Shown piece after piece: positions 1 through 7,875 of a stretch of 13,353 nucleotides of DNA. Origin of the DNA: CAKVLS01 sp045651685 (GTDB taxonomy: Bacteria > Bacillota > Clostridia > Christensenellales > UBA1242); NCBI GenBank assembly GCA_045651685.1, contig JAZRSV010000031.1, positions 1-13,353 of the forward strand, in the 5' to 3' direction. The translations under genes and the position numbers were made by a program. Under the pieces are notes generated by a model that saw only the letters and a program-made list of their open reading frames with translations, was not told where the DNA came from and searched no databases. The stretch's first letter is position 1; each line of letters starts with the position of its first letter.

Positions 1-428
1 TATATACAGATGGTGCTTGTTCTGGCAATCCAGGTCCTGGTGGTTATTGTGCAATTTTAATGTATGGTGACAAAAAGAAAATTGTTAGCGGAGGCGAAAA
101 CAACACCACTAACAATCGTATGGAGCTTATGGCAACCATTATGGGACTAAAAACTATCAAAGAACCATGTATAGTTAATTTGTATACAGACTCTGCATAT
201 GTTTGCAATGCCTTTTTGCAAGATTGGATAACCAAATGGGTGCTTAATGGCTGGAGAGGTTCTAACAAAAAACCAGTTCTTAACCAAGACTTGTGGCAAG
301 AGTTAATTAACCTAACCCACATTCATCAAGTACATTGGTTTAAGGTAAAGGGCCACTCTGACAATGTTTATAATAACGAATGTGACGAAGTAGCTCGTAG
401 CGAAATAGCAAAATTGCAATTAAACTAA
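1..428 (+). CDS. rnhA: Ribonuclease HI (5'-truncated)
   Basis: RNase HI cleaves the RNA strand of RNA:DNA hybrids (R-loops, primers) in the cytoplasm with two metal ions. The reading frame is already open at the window edge: the first full codon is at 3 and starts YTDGACSGNPGPGG, the conserved first beta-strand, so only a few N-terminal residues are missing. Counting from that Tyr, 141 residues are visible. The catalytic set is complete: D3 (TDG), E41 (RMEL), D63 (YTDS), H118 (KGHS) and D128 (CDEVAR). The spacings closely match E. coli D10-E48-D70-H124-D134. The basic segment KWVLNGWRGSNKKPV resembles the E. coli handle region. The ATG at 60 lies inside the fold and is not the start. The 3' end overlaps the convergent dipeptidase gene by 9 bp. 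No convincing terminator follows. The family call is firm; the true start and promoter lie outside the window. Confidence 0.96.
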   Translation, partial: YTDGACSGNPGPGGYCAILMYGDKKKIVSGGENNTTNNRMELMATIMGLKTIKEPCIVNLYTDSAYVCNAFLQDWITKWVLNGWRGSNKKPVLNQDLWQELINLTHIHQVHWFKVKGHSDNVYNNECDEVARSEIAKLQLN

Positions 429-1265
429 TTTGTTGTTTAGCAAAAAGTTTTGATAATTTTTGTACATAATGCAACTTACAATTTCTTTATCATAACCCAT
501 CTTTAATAGATGAAATGCAACTTTGTTTAGATCGTTATAAGTAGCTATATCGACTGGCATACTATTTTGGTCTATACCAAAAAAATCCGTACCAAAACCA
601 AAATTTTTGTATCCAAAATTTTTTATTAAATAATCAAACTGCAAAGCAATATCATAACTTGATATTGCTTTTTTATTTGATACAAAATCTCTGTATATTG
701 TAATGCCCAAATAACCACCACTACGAACAATCATCTTTATTTGTTTATCTGTAAGGTTTCTTTTGTGCTTATGAAGAGAATATATATTGCTGTGCGAGTT
801 ATATATCGGTTTGGTTGTCATTTTACAAAACTGATAAAACGACTTTTTGTTTAAGTGCGCAGTATCAACAAACACATTGTTTGCCTCCATCATTTTTATC
901 GCTTGTTTGCCTAGTTTTGTTAAGCCATTTTTAGAAAAAGCCCCACTACTATATTTGTTGTTATTATTCCATGTCAAACTACAACTAATTGGTTTTAATT
1001 GGATTAATTTTGACAACTCATCAAAATCTTTTATACTACCCAAATCTTCTATCGCAAACAATAATTTTATATTGTTTAATTTGCCGCTTATTTTGCGTTT
1101 ATACCTTTTTATTTGTTCTAAAGACAAATTGTCGTCTGTTGTAAAAACAGCACAGCAAAGCGTATTTATGGGCGTATTTTGCAGGTTGTTGATGTATTTT
1201 TTAATTTGATAGTTGCTTTTTATCGCAGTTAAAAAATCCGAATGACTGTCTGCTATTTTATACAT
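420..1265 (-). CDS. Membrane dipeptidase family (peptidase M19) protein
   Basis: This is a metal-dependent dipeptidase of the renal dipeptidase (M19) family, which hydrolyses dipeptides, including D-amino acid ones, with a binuclear zinc centre. The family ligands can be followed in order through the 281 residues: H8 and D10 (DSHSDF), E73 (AIEDLG, bridging Glu), LTWNNN at 97-102 (bacterial form of the region holding His152 in the human enzyme), H137 (TAHL), H158 (NSHSN), R169 (KRNLTD) and D227 (GTDFFG). There is no signal peptide or membrane segment, so it should be cytoplasmic. It is shorter than many M19 members (about 310-370 residues). The ATG at 1265 is supported by AAAGAGG seven bases upstream. 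It appears monocistronic and converges on rnhA. The true substrate cannot be read from the sequence. Confidence 0.9.
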   Translation of the reverse strand: MYKIADSHSDFLTAIKSNYQIKKYINNLQNTPINTLCCAVFTTDDNLSLEQIKRYKRKISGKLNNIKLLFAIEDLGSIKDFDELSKLIQLKPISCSLTWNNNNKYSSGAFSKNGLTKLGKQAIKMMEANNVFVDTAHLNKKSFYQFCKMTTKPIYNSHSNIYSLHKHKRNLTDKQIKMIVRSGGYLGITIYRDFVSNKKAISSYDIALQFDYLIKNFGYKNFGFGTDFFGIDQNSMPVDIATYNDLNKVAFHLLKMGYDKEIVSCIMYKNYQNFLLNNKLV

Positions 1266-1290
1266 AAAAAAACCTCTTTATTATTAATAT

Positions 1291-1319
1291 ATTATTGCAT
1301 ATGTATTTTTGACAGACAA
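1291..1319 (-). promoter_or_regulatory. Putative sigma-A promoter of the dipeptidase gene
   Basis: On the - strand, TTGTCT (1314-1319) is followed by a 17-bp spacer and AATAAT (1291-1296), with TG one base before the -10 (extended -10 form). The predicted start near 1284 leaves about 18 nt before the ATG, enough for the AAAGAGG ribosome binding site. The -35 overlaps the T-tract of the rny terminator just upstream. The call rests on motif match and spacing only. Confidence 0.4.
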
Positions 1320-1348
1320 AAAAAAGAGATACCAAAAAGTATCTCTTT
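1312..1348 (-). terminator. Rho-independent terminator of rny
   Basis: A perfect 10-bp stem (arms 1323-1332 and 1339-1348, AAAGAGATAC/GTATCTCTTT) with a 6-nt loop is followed on the - strand by a run of eight T. It begins 8 bp after the rny stop codon. Confidence 0.9.
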
Positions 1349-1355
1349 ATTTATA

Positions 1356-2915
1356 CTATTTTGCAACTTCTGTGCTTCTAGTTTCTCTAATAACATTGAC
1401 TTTAATTTGACCAGGATATTCCATCTCTGTTTCAATTCTTTTTGCAATGTCTTTTGCTAAGAATGTGATTTGAGCATCGTCTACTTCTTCTGGTTTTACG
1501 ATAACTCTTATCTCTCTACCAGCTTGTATTGCATAAGATTTGTCAACGCCCTTAAAGCTATTAGATATTTCTTCTAATTTTTCCAAACGCTTGATATATG
1601 TGTCGATTGACTCTCTTCTTGCGCCAGGACGACTAGAAGATATTGCATCTGCTGTTTGAACAATAATTGCCTCAATACTCTTAAACTCAACATCACCGTG
1701 GTGAGCTTCGATACAGTTAATAACAGCAGCATTTTCTTTATATTTCTTTGCAAGGTCTACACCTAAAGAAACATGGGTGCCTTCCATTTCGAAGTCCAAA
1801 CCTTTGCCAAGGTCATGCAACAAACCGCCACGCTTTGCAATTTTTACATCAGCGCCAAGTTCTGCAGCAATAAGACCAGAAAGGTGACAAACTTCTAAAC
1901 TATGTTTAAGTACATTTTGGCCATAACTTGTTCTGTATCTCAATCTACCCAAAACTTTTACTATCTCTGGGTGGATGCCAAGCAAGCCAGATTCGTATAC
2001 AGCATTTTCGCCGGCTTCTTTAATAGAAGTCTCCACATCGCGTTGTGCTTTTTCTACAATTTCTTCAATTCTAGCTGGATGTATACGACCATCCATAATT
2101 AATTTTTCTAGTGACATACGAGCGATTTCTCTGCGTATTGGGTCAAAACCTGACAATACAACTGCTTCTGGTGTGTCATCAATAATAATGTCAATACCTG
2201 TAGCATTTTCGATAGCTCTAATGTTTCTACCTTCACGACCAATAATTCTACCCTTCATGTCATCATTAGGTAGTGGCACAACTGTAACAGTTATCTCTGA
2301 AGTGTGGTCAGTAGCACATTTTTGAATAGCCAATGACAAAATGTTTTTAGCTTCTTTTTCTGCTTTATCACGAGCTTCTTGTTCGATATCTCTAACAAGT
2401 TTGCTTGCATCGTGTTTTGCTTCATCGACATATTTGTCGATCAAAATTTGTTTAGCCTCGTCTTTTGTTAGCTTTGCAACTTTTTCTAGTTGCACGGTCA
2501 TTTCTTTATTAAGTTGTTCTTGTTCTTGTTTTAGAGTAGCTAATTCTTCTTCTCTTTCTTGAACTTTCTTTTGAGATTGTTCTAAACTCTCGATTTTTTT
2601 ATCAACAGTTTCTTCTCTCTTTATAACGAAATCTTCTCTTTGCAAAAGTCTGTTTTCTGCTTTCATCATCTCGTTACGGCGTTCTGCAATTTCTGCATCA
2701 CATTTTGCTTTTAGGTTTTGTACCTCTTCTTTTGCTTCTAAAATAGCTTCTTTTTTTGCTGTTTTTGCTTCAGCATAAGCGTTTTCTAGTATTTTAACGG
2801 CAGATTCTTTGGCTTTTTTACCTTTTTTTAGCAAGGCAAAAACACCAACAGCAACACCCGCCCCAACAAAAGCAATCGTAATTAGTACAAAAGCCCATAC
2901 TGGGATAGATACCAT
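1356..2915 (-). CDS. rny: Ribonuclease Y
   Basis: RNase Y is the membrane-anchored endoribonuclease that starts much of mRNA decay and processing in Firmicutes, cutting AU-rich single-stranded RNA at the cytoplasmic face of the membrane. The 519 residues match the usual length (B. subtilis 520). In order: an N-terminal transmembrane helix (about 7-29), a long charged coiled coil (about 35-195), a KH RNA-binding domain with GRIIGREGRNIR at 222-233, and an HD phosphohydrolase domain with LKHS (H338), LLHDLGKG (H367, D368) and TADAIS (D424), followed by the conserved C-terminal domain. All expected HD metal residues are present. The ATG is preceded by AAAAGGAA about 9 bases upstream. The gene is a single transcription unit with its own promoter at 2986-3015 and a strong terminator. 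Confidence 0.98.
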   Translation of the reverse strand: MVSIPVWAFVLITIAFVGAGVAVGVFALLKKGKKAKESAVKILENAYAEAKTAKKEAILEAKEEVQNLKAKCDAEIAERRNEMMKAENRLLQREDFVIKREETVDKKIESLEQSQKKVQEREEELATLKQEQEQLNKEMTVQLEKVAKLTKDEAKQILIDKYVDEAKHDASKLVRDIEQEARDKAEKEAKNILSLAIQKCATDHTSEITVTVVPLPNDDMKGRIIGREGRNIRAIENATGIDIIIDDTPEAVVLSGFDPIRREIARMSLEKLIMDGRIHPARIEEIVEKAQRDVETSIKEAGENAVYESGLLGIHPEIVKVLGRLRYRTSYGQNVLKHSLEVCHLSGLIAAELGADVKIAKRGGLLHDLGKGLDFEMEGTHVSLGVDLAKKYKENAAVINCIEAHHGDVEFKSIEAIIVQTADAISSSRPGARRESIDTYIKRLEKLEEISNSFKGVDKSYAIQAGREIRVIVKPEEVDDAQITFLAKDIAKRIETEMEYPGQIKVNVIRETRSTEVAK

Positions 2916-2951
2916 AGGTTATATTCCTTTTATTTAGATTTAGATATAAAA

Positions 2952-2969
2952 ATAGTCAAATGAGACTAT
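2952..2969 (-). other. Small hairpin with T-rich tail in the rny leader
   Basis: A 6-bp stem (arms 2952-2957 and 2964-2969, ATAGTC/GACTAT) with a 6-nt loop lies in the predicted rny 5' leader. On the - strand it is followed at once by TTTTTATAT. It resembles a weak intrinsic terminator or attenuator and sits between the predicted start (about 2979) and the ribosome binding site. The structure is visible; a regulatory role is inference. Confidence 0.35.
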
Positions 2970-2985
2970 ATAATACTCTAACTGT

Positions 2986-3015
2986 ATTTTACAATGTTTG
3001 CCATATCTTTGTCAA
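2986..3015 (-). promoter_or_regulatory. Sigma-A promoter of rny
   Basis: On the - strand a perfect TTGACA (3010-3015) is followed by an 18-bp spacer and TAAAAT (2986-2991), five of six matches to the -10 consensus. Transcription should start near 2979, giving a leader of about 64 nt before the rny ATG. Confidence 0.7.
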
Positions 3016-3070
3016 ACAATCACAACTTGATTTTGCATTATACAAATATTTTTTTTGATAAATTTTGACA

Positions 3071-3095
3071 TAAAAAAAGACAGCTAAATGCTGTC
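3071..3095 (-). terminator. Rho-independent terminator after thiI
   Basis: A 6-bp GC-containing stem GACAGC/GCTGTC (arms 3079-3084 and 3090-3095) with a 5-nt loop is followed on the - strand by seven T. It begins 6 bp after the thiI stop codon. The + strand side is also T-rich, but no + strand gene feeds into it. Confidence 0.88.
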
Positions 3096-3101
3096 AATTT
3101 T

Positions 3102-4256
3102 TTAATATATTCTAATCAACTCTATTCCATCAATTGCTTGTTGAATTAATGCTTCTTTATCTAGTTTTTGTTCGTTTCGTATAGCTTTGTCCAGCTTTGG
3201 CTTAATTACTGGGCTATCTGGCAAAAATACGCTACAGCAATCTTCATAAGGTAGTATTGATGTCTCATATGTACCAATCTTTTTTGCTATCTCCATTATT
3301 TCTGTCTTATCCATACCAATTAATGGTCTAAATATAGGTAGCAACTTTACTGCATTGTTAGTCACGGTAATACTCTCAACAGTTTGAGAAGCAACCTGTG
3401 CCAAACTCTCACCTGTTATCAGACATCCGCAGTTGGTTTTTTGAGCAACTCTCTCTGCAATATCCATCATAAAACGGCGAACCATAATAACCATGTAGTC
3501 ATCATCACAATACTTATGGATGTTTTCTTGAATAGTAGTAAATGGCACAATATGTAGGTTAATTTGACCCACATATGGGGTTAAAAGCTTTGCAAGCTCT
3601 ATAACTTTGTCTTTTGCTTGTTGGCTAGTATAAGGATAACTATGAAAATGTATCGCATTAATAGTAAGACCTCTTTTTGCCATTTGATAACAAGCAACAG
3701 GGCTATCAATGCCACCACTAAGCAGCAACATACCCCTACCTGCAGTACCAACCGGCATACCACCAACGCAAGGTATTTTATCATAAGAAATATATGTTTT
3801 GCCATTTTCTCTAATATCGATATTAACTATTTGGCTAGGATTGTGCACATCAACTTTTATATCGTTGTTTTGAAGAATAACAGCACCCATCTCTGCAGCA
3901 AATTCGTAAGACTTCATAGCAAAAGTTTTATCTGCTCTTTTTACTTCTACCTTAAAAGTATCTGCTGATAATCTAATATCTTTGCAAACAGCTGTTATGT
4001 CATCAATATTTGTATCTACTTCTTTTGCAACAGACAAAGATACTATACCAAATACTTTTGAAAGTTGGTTAACAATATCATCTCTATCTACTTCGTTAAA
4101 GTCATATACAATATATCTACCAGCAATTTTCTCTGCAATGGCATTATATTTTTTTGCAACTACTCTAATGTTATTTAATAATGTTTTTTCAAAAAAGCGA
4201 TGATTTTTACCTTTCAAAAAAATCTCACCAAAACGCAATAAAACAACTTCTCTCAT
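3102..4256 (-). CDS. thiI: tRNA 4-thiouridine synthetase ThiI (no rhodanese domain)
   Basis: ThiI adenylates U8 of tRNA and replaces its oxygen with sulfur to give 4-thiouridine; in some bacteria it also supplies sulfur for thiamine thiazole. The 384 residues contain an N-terminal ferredoxin-like domain (about 1-60), a THUMP domain (about 60-165) and a PP-loop pyrophosphatase domain with SGGIDSP at 180-186. The conserved Cys pair of PYEDCCSVF (C340, C341) is in the PP-loop domain. The protein ends there, lacking the rhodanese domain of the 482-residue E. coli enzyme, as is usual in Bacillus and Clostridia. In that arrangement sulfur comes directly from a dedicated cysteine desulfurase, and the adjacent upstream gene encodes one, one base away. 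The ATG has AAAAGGAAA upstream, inside the end of that gene, so the two are probably translationally coupled. Whether this ThiI serves thiamine synthesis cannot be told here. Confidence 0.96.
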   Translation of the reverse strand: MREVVLLRFGEIFLKGKNHRFFEKTLLNNIRVVAKKYNAIAEKIAGRYIVYDFNEVDRDDIVNQLSKVFGIVSLSVAKEVDTNIDDITAVCKDIRLSADTFKVEVKRADKTFAMKSYEFAAEMGAVILQNNDIKVDVHNPSQIVNIDIRENGKTYISYDKIPCVGGMPVGTAGRGMLLLSGGIDSPVACYQMAKRGLTINAIHFHSYPYTSQQAKDKVIELAKLLTPYVGQINLHIVPFTTIQENIHKYCDDDYMVIMVRRFMMDIAERVAQKTNCGCLITGESLAQVASQTVESITVTNNAVKLLPIFRPLIGMDKTEIMEIAKKIGTYETSILPYEDCCSVFLPDSPVIKPKLDKAIRNEQKLDKEALIQQAIDGIELIRIY

Positions 4257-4257
4257 A

Positions 4258-5394
4258 TTATTTCCTTTTTGACATATCTAATAATTTTTGTATTGCTTGC
4301 AATACAGCAACACTTGCGACTTTTATTTCTTCGGTTGTATTATATTTACCAAAGCTAATTCTTACAGAACCAAGTATTTCGCTTTTTGTTCTTCCCATTG
4401 CTGTCAAAACTCTATTTTCTACCTTACTAGAAGAACATGCCGAACCTGTACCAATAATGATACCTTCGTTCTCTAGCATATGCAATACAGTTTCGCCCCT
4501 AATACCATCAATCGATATACTCAACACATAAGGGCTACCGTCACCATTAATAACAATATCTGACATGATTGGTTTTAATGTCTCAATAAATTGAGTTTTT
4601 AGGACCAAAACATTGTCATAATTAGTTTGCATAGTGTTATATGCTATTTCTACAGCTTTTGCAAATCCCATAATACCAGATACATTATATGTACCAGATC
4701 TTATGCCTTTTTCTTGTCCACCACCATAGGTGATATTTTTTATAGAAGTATTTGGCGCAATATACAATGCTCCTACACCTTTTGGTCCATGTATCTTATG
4801 TGCACTTATTGTACATAAGTCTACTTTTAACAGACGCACATTAAAAGGTATTTTACAAAAACCTTGCACTGCATCTACATGAAATTTGCAATAAGGCGAC
4901 TTTTTGTCAATTATTTGTCTAATAGCTTTAAGGTCATTAATTGCACCAGTCTCATTATTAACAAGCATAACCGAAACAAAACAAACATCAGCATCCATCA
5001 TTCTTTCAAATTCGATAAGATCAACTTCACCTTTTTTGTTAAGTGGCAAAAAGTCTACATTATAACCCATATTTTTTAGAGCTATAGCTGTGTTATAAAC
5101 TGCAGGATGCTCACCTATGCTAAAAAGATATCTCTTTTGTTTTTGAGTAGCACCACCTAATATTGCTATGTTGTTTGCTTCGGTAGCTCCTGATGTAAAA
5201 ATCAAGTTAGCATTGTCCGCTCCACCCAAATACTTAATAATACTTTTTCTAGCAATATCAATCTCTTTTGCAAGGTCGCTACTAGCGCTATACAAGGCAG
5301 AAGGATTATAATAAAGTTCTTCATTATATTTAGTTATTACTGGGCTACAAGCTGGCTCTAACGCCGTTGTAGCTGCATTGTCCAAGTAAATCAT
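4258..5394 (-). CDS. Cysteine desulfurase, NifZ-type partner of ThiI
   Basis: This PLP enzyme converts cysteine to alanine and loads a persulfide on its active-site Cys for transfer to an acceptor. Visible landmarks in its 378 residues are LDNAATT at 4-10, TSGATEANN at 67-75, GEHPAV at 94-99, the PLP lysine K200 in SAHKIHGPKG, GGGQEKGIRSGT at 224-235 and the persulfide Cys C320 in GSACSSSK. It belongs to the IscS/NifS class V aminotransferases, with the active-site loop Cys present. Tight linkage to a rhodanese-less thiI matches the NifZ-ThiI pair of Bacillus, so its main acceptor is probably ThiI rather than an Fe-S scaffold; no iscU, iscA or mnmA is next to it. An AGAGGA site lies about 11 bases before the ATG. 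The promoter is unclear: TATAAT occurs on the - strand at 5449-5454 without a good -35, and read-through from pheT is possible. Confidence 0.95.
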   Translation of the reverse strand: MIYLDNAATTALEPACSPVITKYNEELYYNPSALYSASSDLAKEIDIARKSIIKYLGGADNANLIFTSGATEANNIAILGGATQKQKRYLFSIGEHPAVYNTAIALKNMGYNVDFLPLNKKGEVDLIEFERMMDADVCFVSVMLVNNETGAINDLKAIRQIIDKKSPYCKFHVDAVQGFCKIPFNVRLLKVDLCTISAHKIHGPKGVGALYIAPNTSIKNITYGGGQEKGIRSGTYNVSGIMGFAKAVEIAYNTMQTNYDNVLVLKTQFIETLKPIMSDIVINGDGSPYVLSISIDGIRGETVLHMLENEGIIIGTGSACSSSKVENRVLTAMGRTKSEILGSVRISFGKYNTTEEIKVASVAVLQAIQKLLDMSKRK

Positions 5395-5417
5395 AAAAAA
5401 TTTTGTCCTCTACATAC

Positions 5418-5446
5418 AAAAAATCCTATATAAAATAGGATTTTTT
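5418..5446 (-). terminator. Rho-independent terminator after pheT
   Basis: An 11-bp perfect stem (arms 5418-5428 and 5436-5446, core ATCCTA/TAGGAT) with a 7-nt loop runs into T-tracts on either strand. It lies about 50 bp after the pheT stop and about 25 bp before the desulfurase gene, so it should separate the two operons. If the desulfurase promoter lies at 5449-5454, the hairpin would instead fall in that gene's leader. Confidence 0.78.
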
Positions 5447-5497
5447 TAATTATATTTTTATTTTAACAAATTTTTATATTTTTTGAAAGTGTTTTTA

Positions 5498-7864
5498 TTA
5501 AATCTTTAGAGATATACCATTTTTTTCGAACATAGCAATAACTTGCTTATGGAAAGTATCAATATCTTCACTTGTTAAGTTCTTTGTAAAGCTATTTATT
5601 TCATAATGCAATGTATAGCTTACAAATGCATCATTTTCGTTATGATAAATATCTAACAAACTTACATTATAGTGCAAGTCAGAATCAATAGATTTTGCAA
5701 TATTGATTATGTCTTTATAAAGCATTGTTTGTGGAATTAAGAAGTTAAAGTCAAGCTTTGTTGTTGGGAACTTGCTTATCTTTTCAAACTTTGTCTCAAC
5801 GATAGGCATTTGTTCTACAAGACTTGTATTAATCTCACATACAGCAACGCCACAGTTTGCATCAATATTTTTCTTAACAACTGGATGCAACAAGTTAATA
5901 TTACCTACAACCTTGCCACCACATACTATCTCATAGTAGTTAACTGGATGGTAAGCAGTATTTGTTGTTGTAGCTTTGTTTAGAGAGTATTCTACTTTTA
6001 TAACATTTTCAAACAAATAATCTACTACATTTTTTAGCTTTAGCAATAGTTCGTTTTGATCTGCACCTTTTTTGTACAAAACAATACCCAAACTCTTGGT
6101 TTCGTCTGCAAGACCATCAACTCTAATTTGTTTTACTACTCTACCTATTTCAAATGTACCAATTTCGTTGTATGTATTTTTGTTATCAACAACAACTTTT
6201 AATAAGCTTGGTATCATAGTAGATCTAATTTTGTCATTATCTTTGTTAATAGAATTTACACATCTAATAACACTTGCTGGTTCAATACCCAAGGCATTGT
6301 TAGTAGCAGTATCATACCAAATGTATGAGTGAGTTTCGTTTAGGTTGTATCTATTTGCAAGAGCATATTTAATATCATATTCTAACTCTACTGCTCTATC
6401 TATCTTTGTTGACACTAATGGTTGATTGATAGTTTGAGGTGCTATGTTGTCATAACCATATATACGAGTTATTTCTTCGATGATATCAACTTTAGAAGTT
6501 ATATCTTTTGTAGCTCTAAATGATGGTACTACAACTTCGTATTCTTCGCCGTTTACTTTAACATCAAATGCCAAATGCTTTAAGATGTCAACAATTTTTT
6601 GTTGTGGCAATTTGATACCGATATATTTATCAATAAAACTTTGAGTAAGTTTGATATTGATTTTTGGATAATGATAGTTATATACATCTGTAATTTGGCT
6701 AGTAATTTTTGCACCAGCATCTTGTTGTTTTAACAAGTATACATATCTTAACAAAGCCGTCATAGTAAGTTCTGGATCAAGCATTTTTTCGTATCTAGCG
6801 CTACTTTCTGTTCTCAAACCAATACCAAGAGCTGTTTTTCTTATAGTTGCGCCATTAAAATTAGCACTCTCTATAAGCACACTTGTTGTATTGTCTGTTA
6901 TCTCGCTATTTTCTCCACCCATAACACCTGCTACTGCAACAGGATTGTTATTAGTAGCAATAACCATTGTGCCTTTGTTTAATGTTCTATTTACACCATC
7001 CAAGGTGACAAACTCTGTATCTTTTTCTACATTATAAACTTGTATTTGCTTTACAATTTCATTATCAAAAGCGTGCATAGGTTGGCCTAGTTCAAGCATG
7101 ATATAATTTGTTATATCAGCAAGTAAGTTAATACCACGCATACCACAATAATACAATCTTATTTGCATATTTTTGCCAGATTGTTTTTTTGTTACATTTT
7201 CTACAGTTGTGGTCACATATCTATAGCAATCTTCTGATTTTACATCTACAGATACTTTGTTGCCCTTAAAGTTATCTAAACTTTCTAATTGCAAAGGCTT
7301 TAATTCTCTACCAGTCAAAGCAGCAACTTCTCTTGCAATGCCATAGTGACCCCATAGGTCAGGACGATTTGTCAAAGACTTGTTGTCTACTTCAAATATA
7401 GTATCTTCGATATTCAAAATTGTTTTTATATCTACACCAATTGGAGTGTCTTCTGGCAAATCAATAATACCATCATGGTTTTCTGAAATACCAAGTTCGT
7501 GTTCACTACAGCACATACCATAGCTATCACAGCCACCTAAAGTTGCTTTACCAATATCAATACCAGCAACATGTGCACCAATTTTTGCAAAAGCAGTGAT
7601 AAGACCTGCCCTAACATTTGGCGCGCCACATACTACATCATAAACTGCATCGCCTGCATCAACTTTTAACAAATGTAATTTTTTGCTATTAGGATGATTT
7701 TGAACATCCAAAATTTTTGCAACAACAATGCCTGACAAATTTTTGCCTTTATATTCTACACCTTCTACTTCGGCACATGATAGAGTAAATTTATTAATTA
7801 ACTCTTCTATATCTACGCCGTCTAAATTAACATAATCTTTTAACCAGTTTACTGAAATATACAT
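5498..7864 (-). CDS. pheT: Phenylalanine-tRNA ligase beta subunit
   Basis: PheT pairs with PheS as an alpha2-beta2 enzyme that charges tRNA-Phe; the beta subunit binds tRNA and hydrolyses mischarged Tyr-tRNA-Phe. The 788 residues match the usual bacterial length of about 800. Visible parts are the N-terminal domain (VNWLKDYV at 5-12), the EMAP/tRNA-binding OB fold (about 40-150, with HPNSKKLHLLKVD and VVCGAPNV), the B3/B4 editing region (about 210-380), B5 (about 400-470), the catalytic-like core, and a C-terminal anticodon-binding FDX-ACB domain (about 695-788, starting KFPTTKLDFNF). The segment FEVDNKSLTNRPDLWGH stands where many bacterial PheT have a shorter TPNRPD-type motif. The gene is 11 bp downstream of pheS; its AAGGAG site overlaps the pheS stop codon, which implies coupled translation. 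Confidence 0.97.
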   Translation of the reverse strand: MYISVNWLKDYVNLDGVDIEELINKFTLSCAEVEGVEYKGKNLSGIVVAKILDVQNHPNSKKLHLLKVDAGDAVYDVVCGAPNVRAGLITAFAKIGAHVAGIDIGKATLGGCDSYGMCCSEHELGISENHDGIIDLPEDTPIGVDIKTILNIEDTIFEVDNKSLTNRPDLWGHYGIAREVAALTGRELKPLQLESLDNFKGNKVSVDVKSEDCYRYVTTTVENVTKKQSGKNMQIRLYYCGMRGINLLADITNYIMLELGQPMHAFDNEIVKQIQVYNVEKDTEFVTLDGVNRTLNKGTMVIATNNNPVAVAGVMGGENSEITDNTTSVLIESANFNGATIRKTALGIGLRTESSARYEKMLDPELTMTALLRYVYLLKQQDAGAKITSQITDVYNYHYPKINIKLTQSFIDKYIGIKLPQQKIVDILKHLAFDVKVNGEEYEVVVPSFRATKDITSKVDIIEEITRIYGYDNIAPQTINQPLVSTKIDRAVELEYDIKYALANRYNLNETHSYIWYDTATNNALGIEPASVIRCVNSINKDNDKIRSTMIPSLLKVVVDNKNTYNEIGTFEIGRVVKQIRVDGLADETKSLGIVLYKKGADQNELLLKLKNVVDYLFENVIKVEYSLNKATTTNTAYHPVNYYEIVCGGKVVGNINLLHPVVKKNIDANCGVAVCEINTSLVEQMPIVETKFEKISKFPTTKLDFNFLIPQTMLYKDIINIAKSIDSDLHYNVSLLDIYHNENDAFVSYTLHYEINSFTKNLTSEDIDTFHKQVIAMFEKNGISLKI

Positions 7865-7875
7865 AAATTTACTCC

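Noticed and set aside
60..428. RNase H gene beginning at the ATG at 60
   Set aside because: The frame is open upstream to the window edge and encodes the conserved YTDGACSGNPGPGG strand with the first catalytic Asp, so the ATG is internal.
429..460. A terminator after rnhA
   Set aside because: The CAAAA/TTTTG pairing next to 440-452 is too short and AT-only to support a call.
1902..2562. Several + strand open frames across rny
   Set aside because: They are antisense to RNase Y, with Ser/Cys-rich compositions typical of the reverse of Glu/Lys-rich coiled-coil codons, and have no ribosome binding sites or family motifs.
5447..5497. A sigma-A promoter for the desulfurase-thiI unit
   Set aside because: TATAAT at 5449-5454 (- strand) is present, but the AT-only surroundings give no -35 at 16-18 bp; it cannot be told from background in this composition, so it was not listed.
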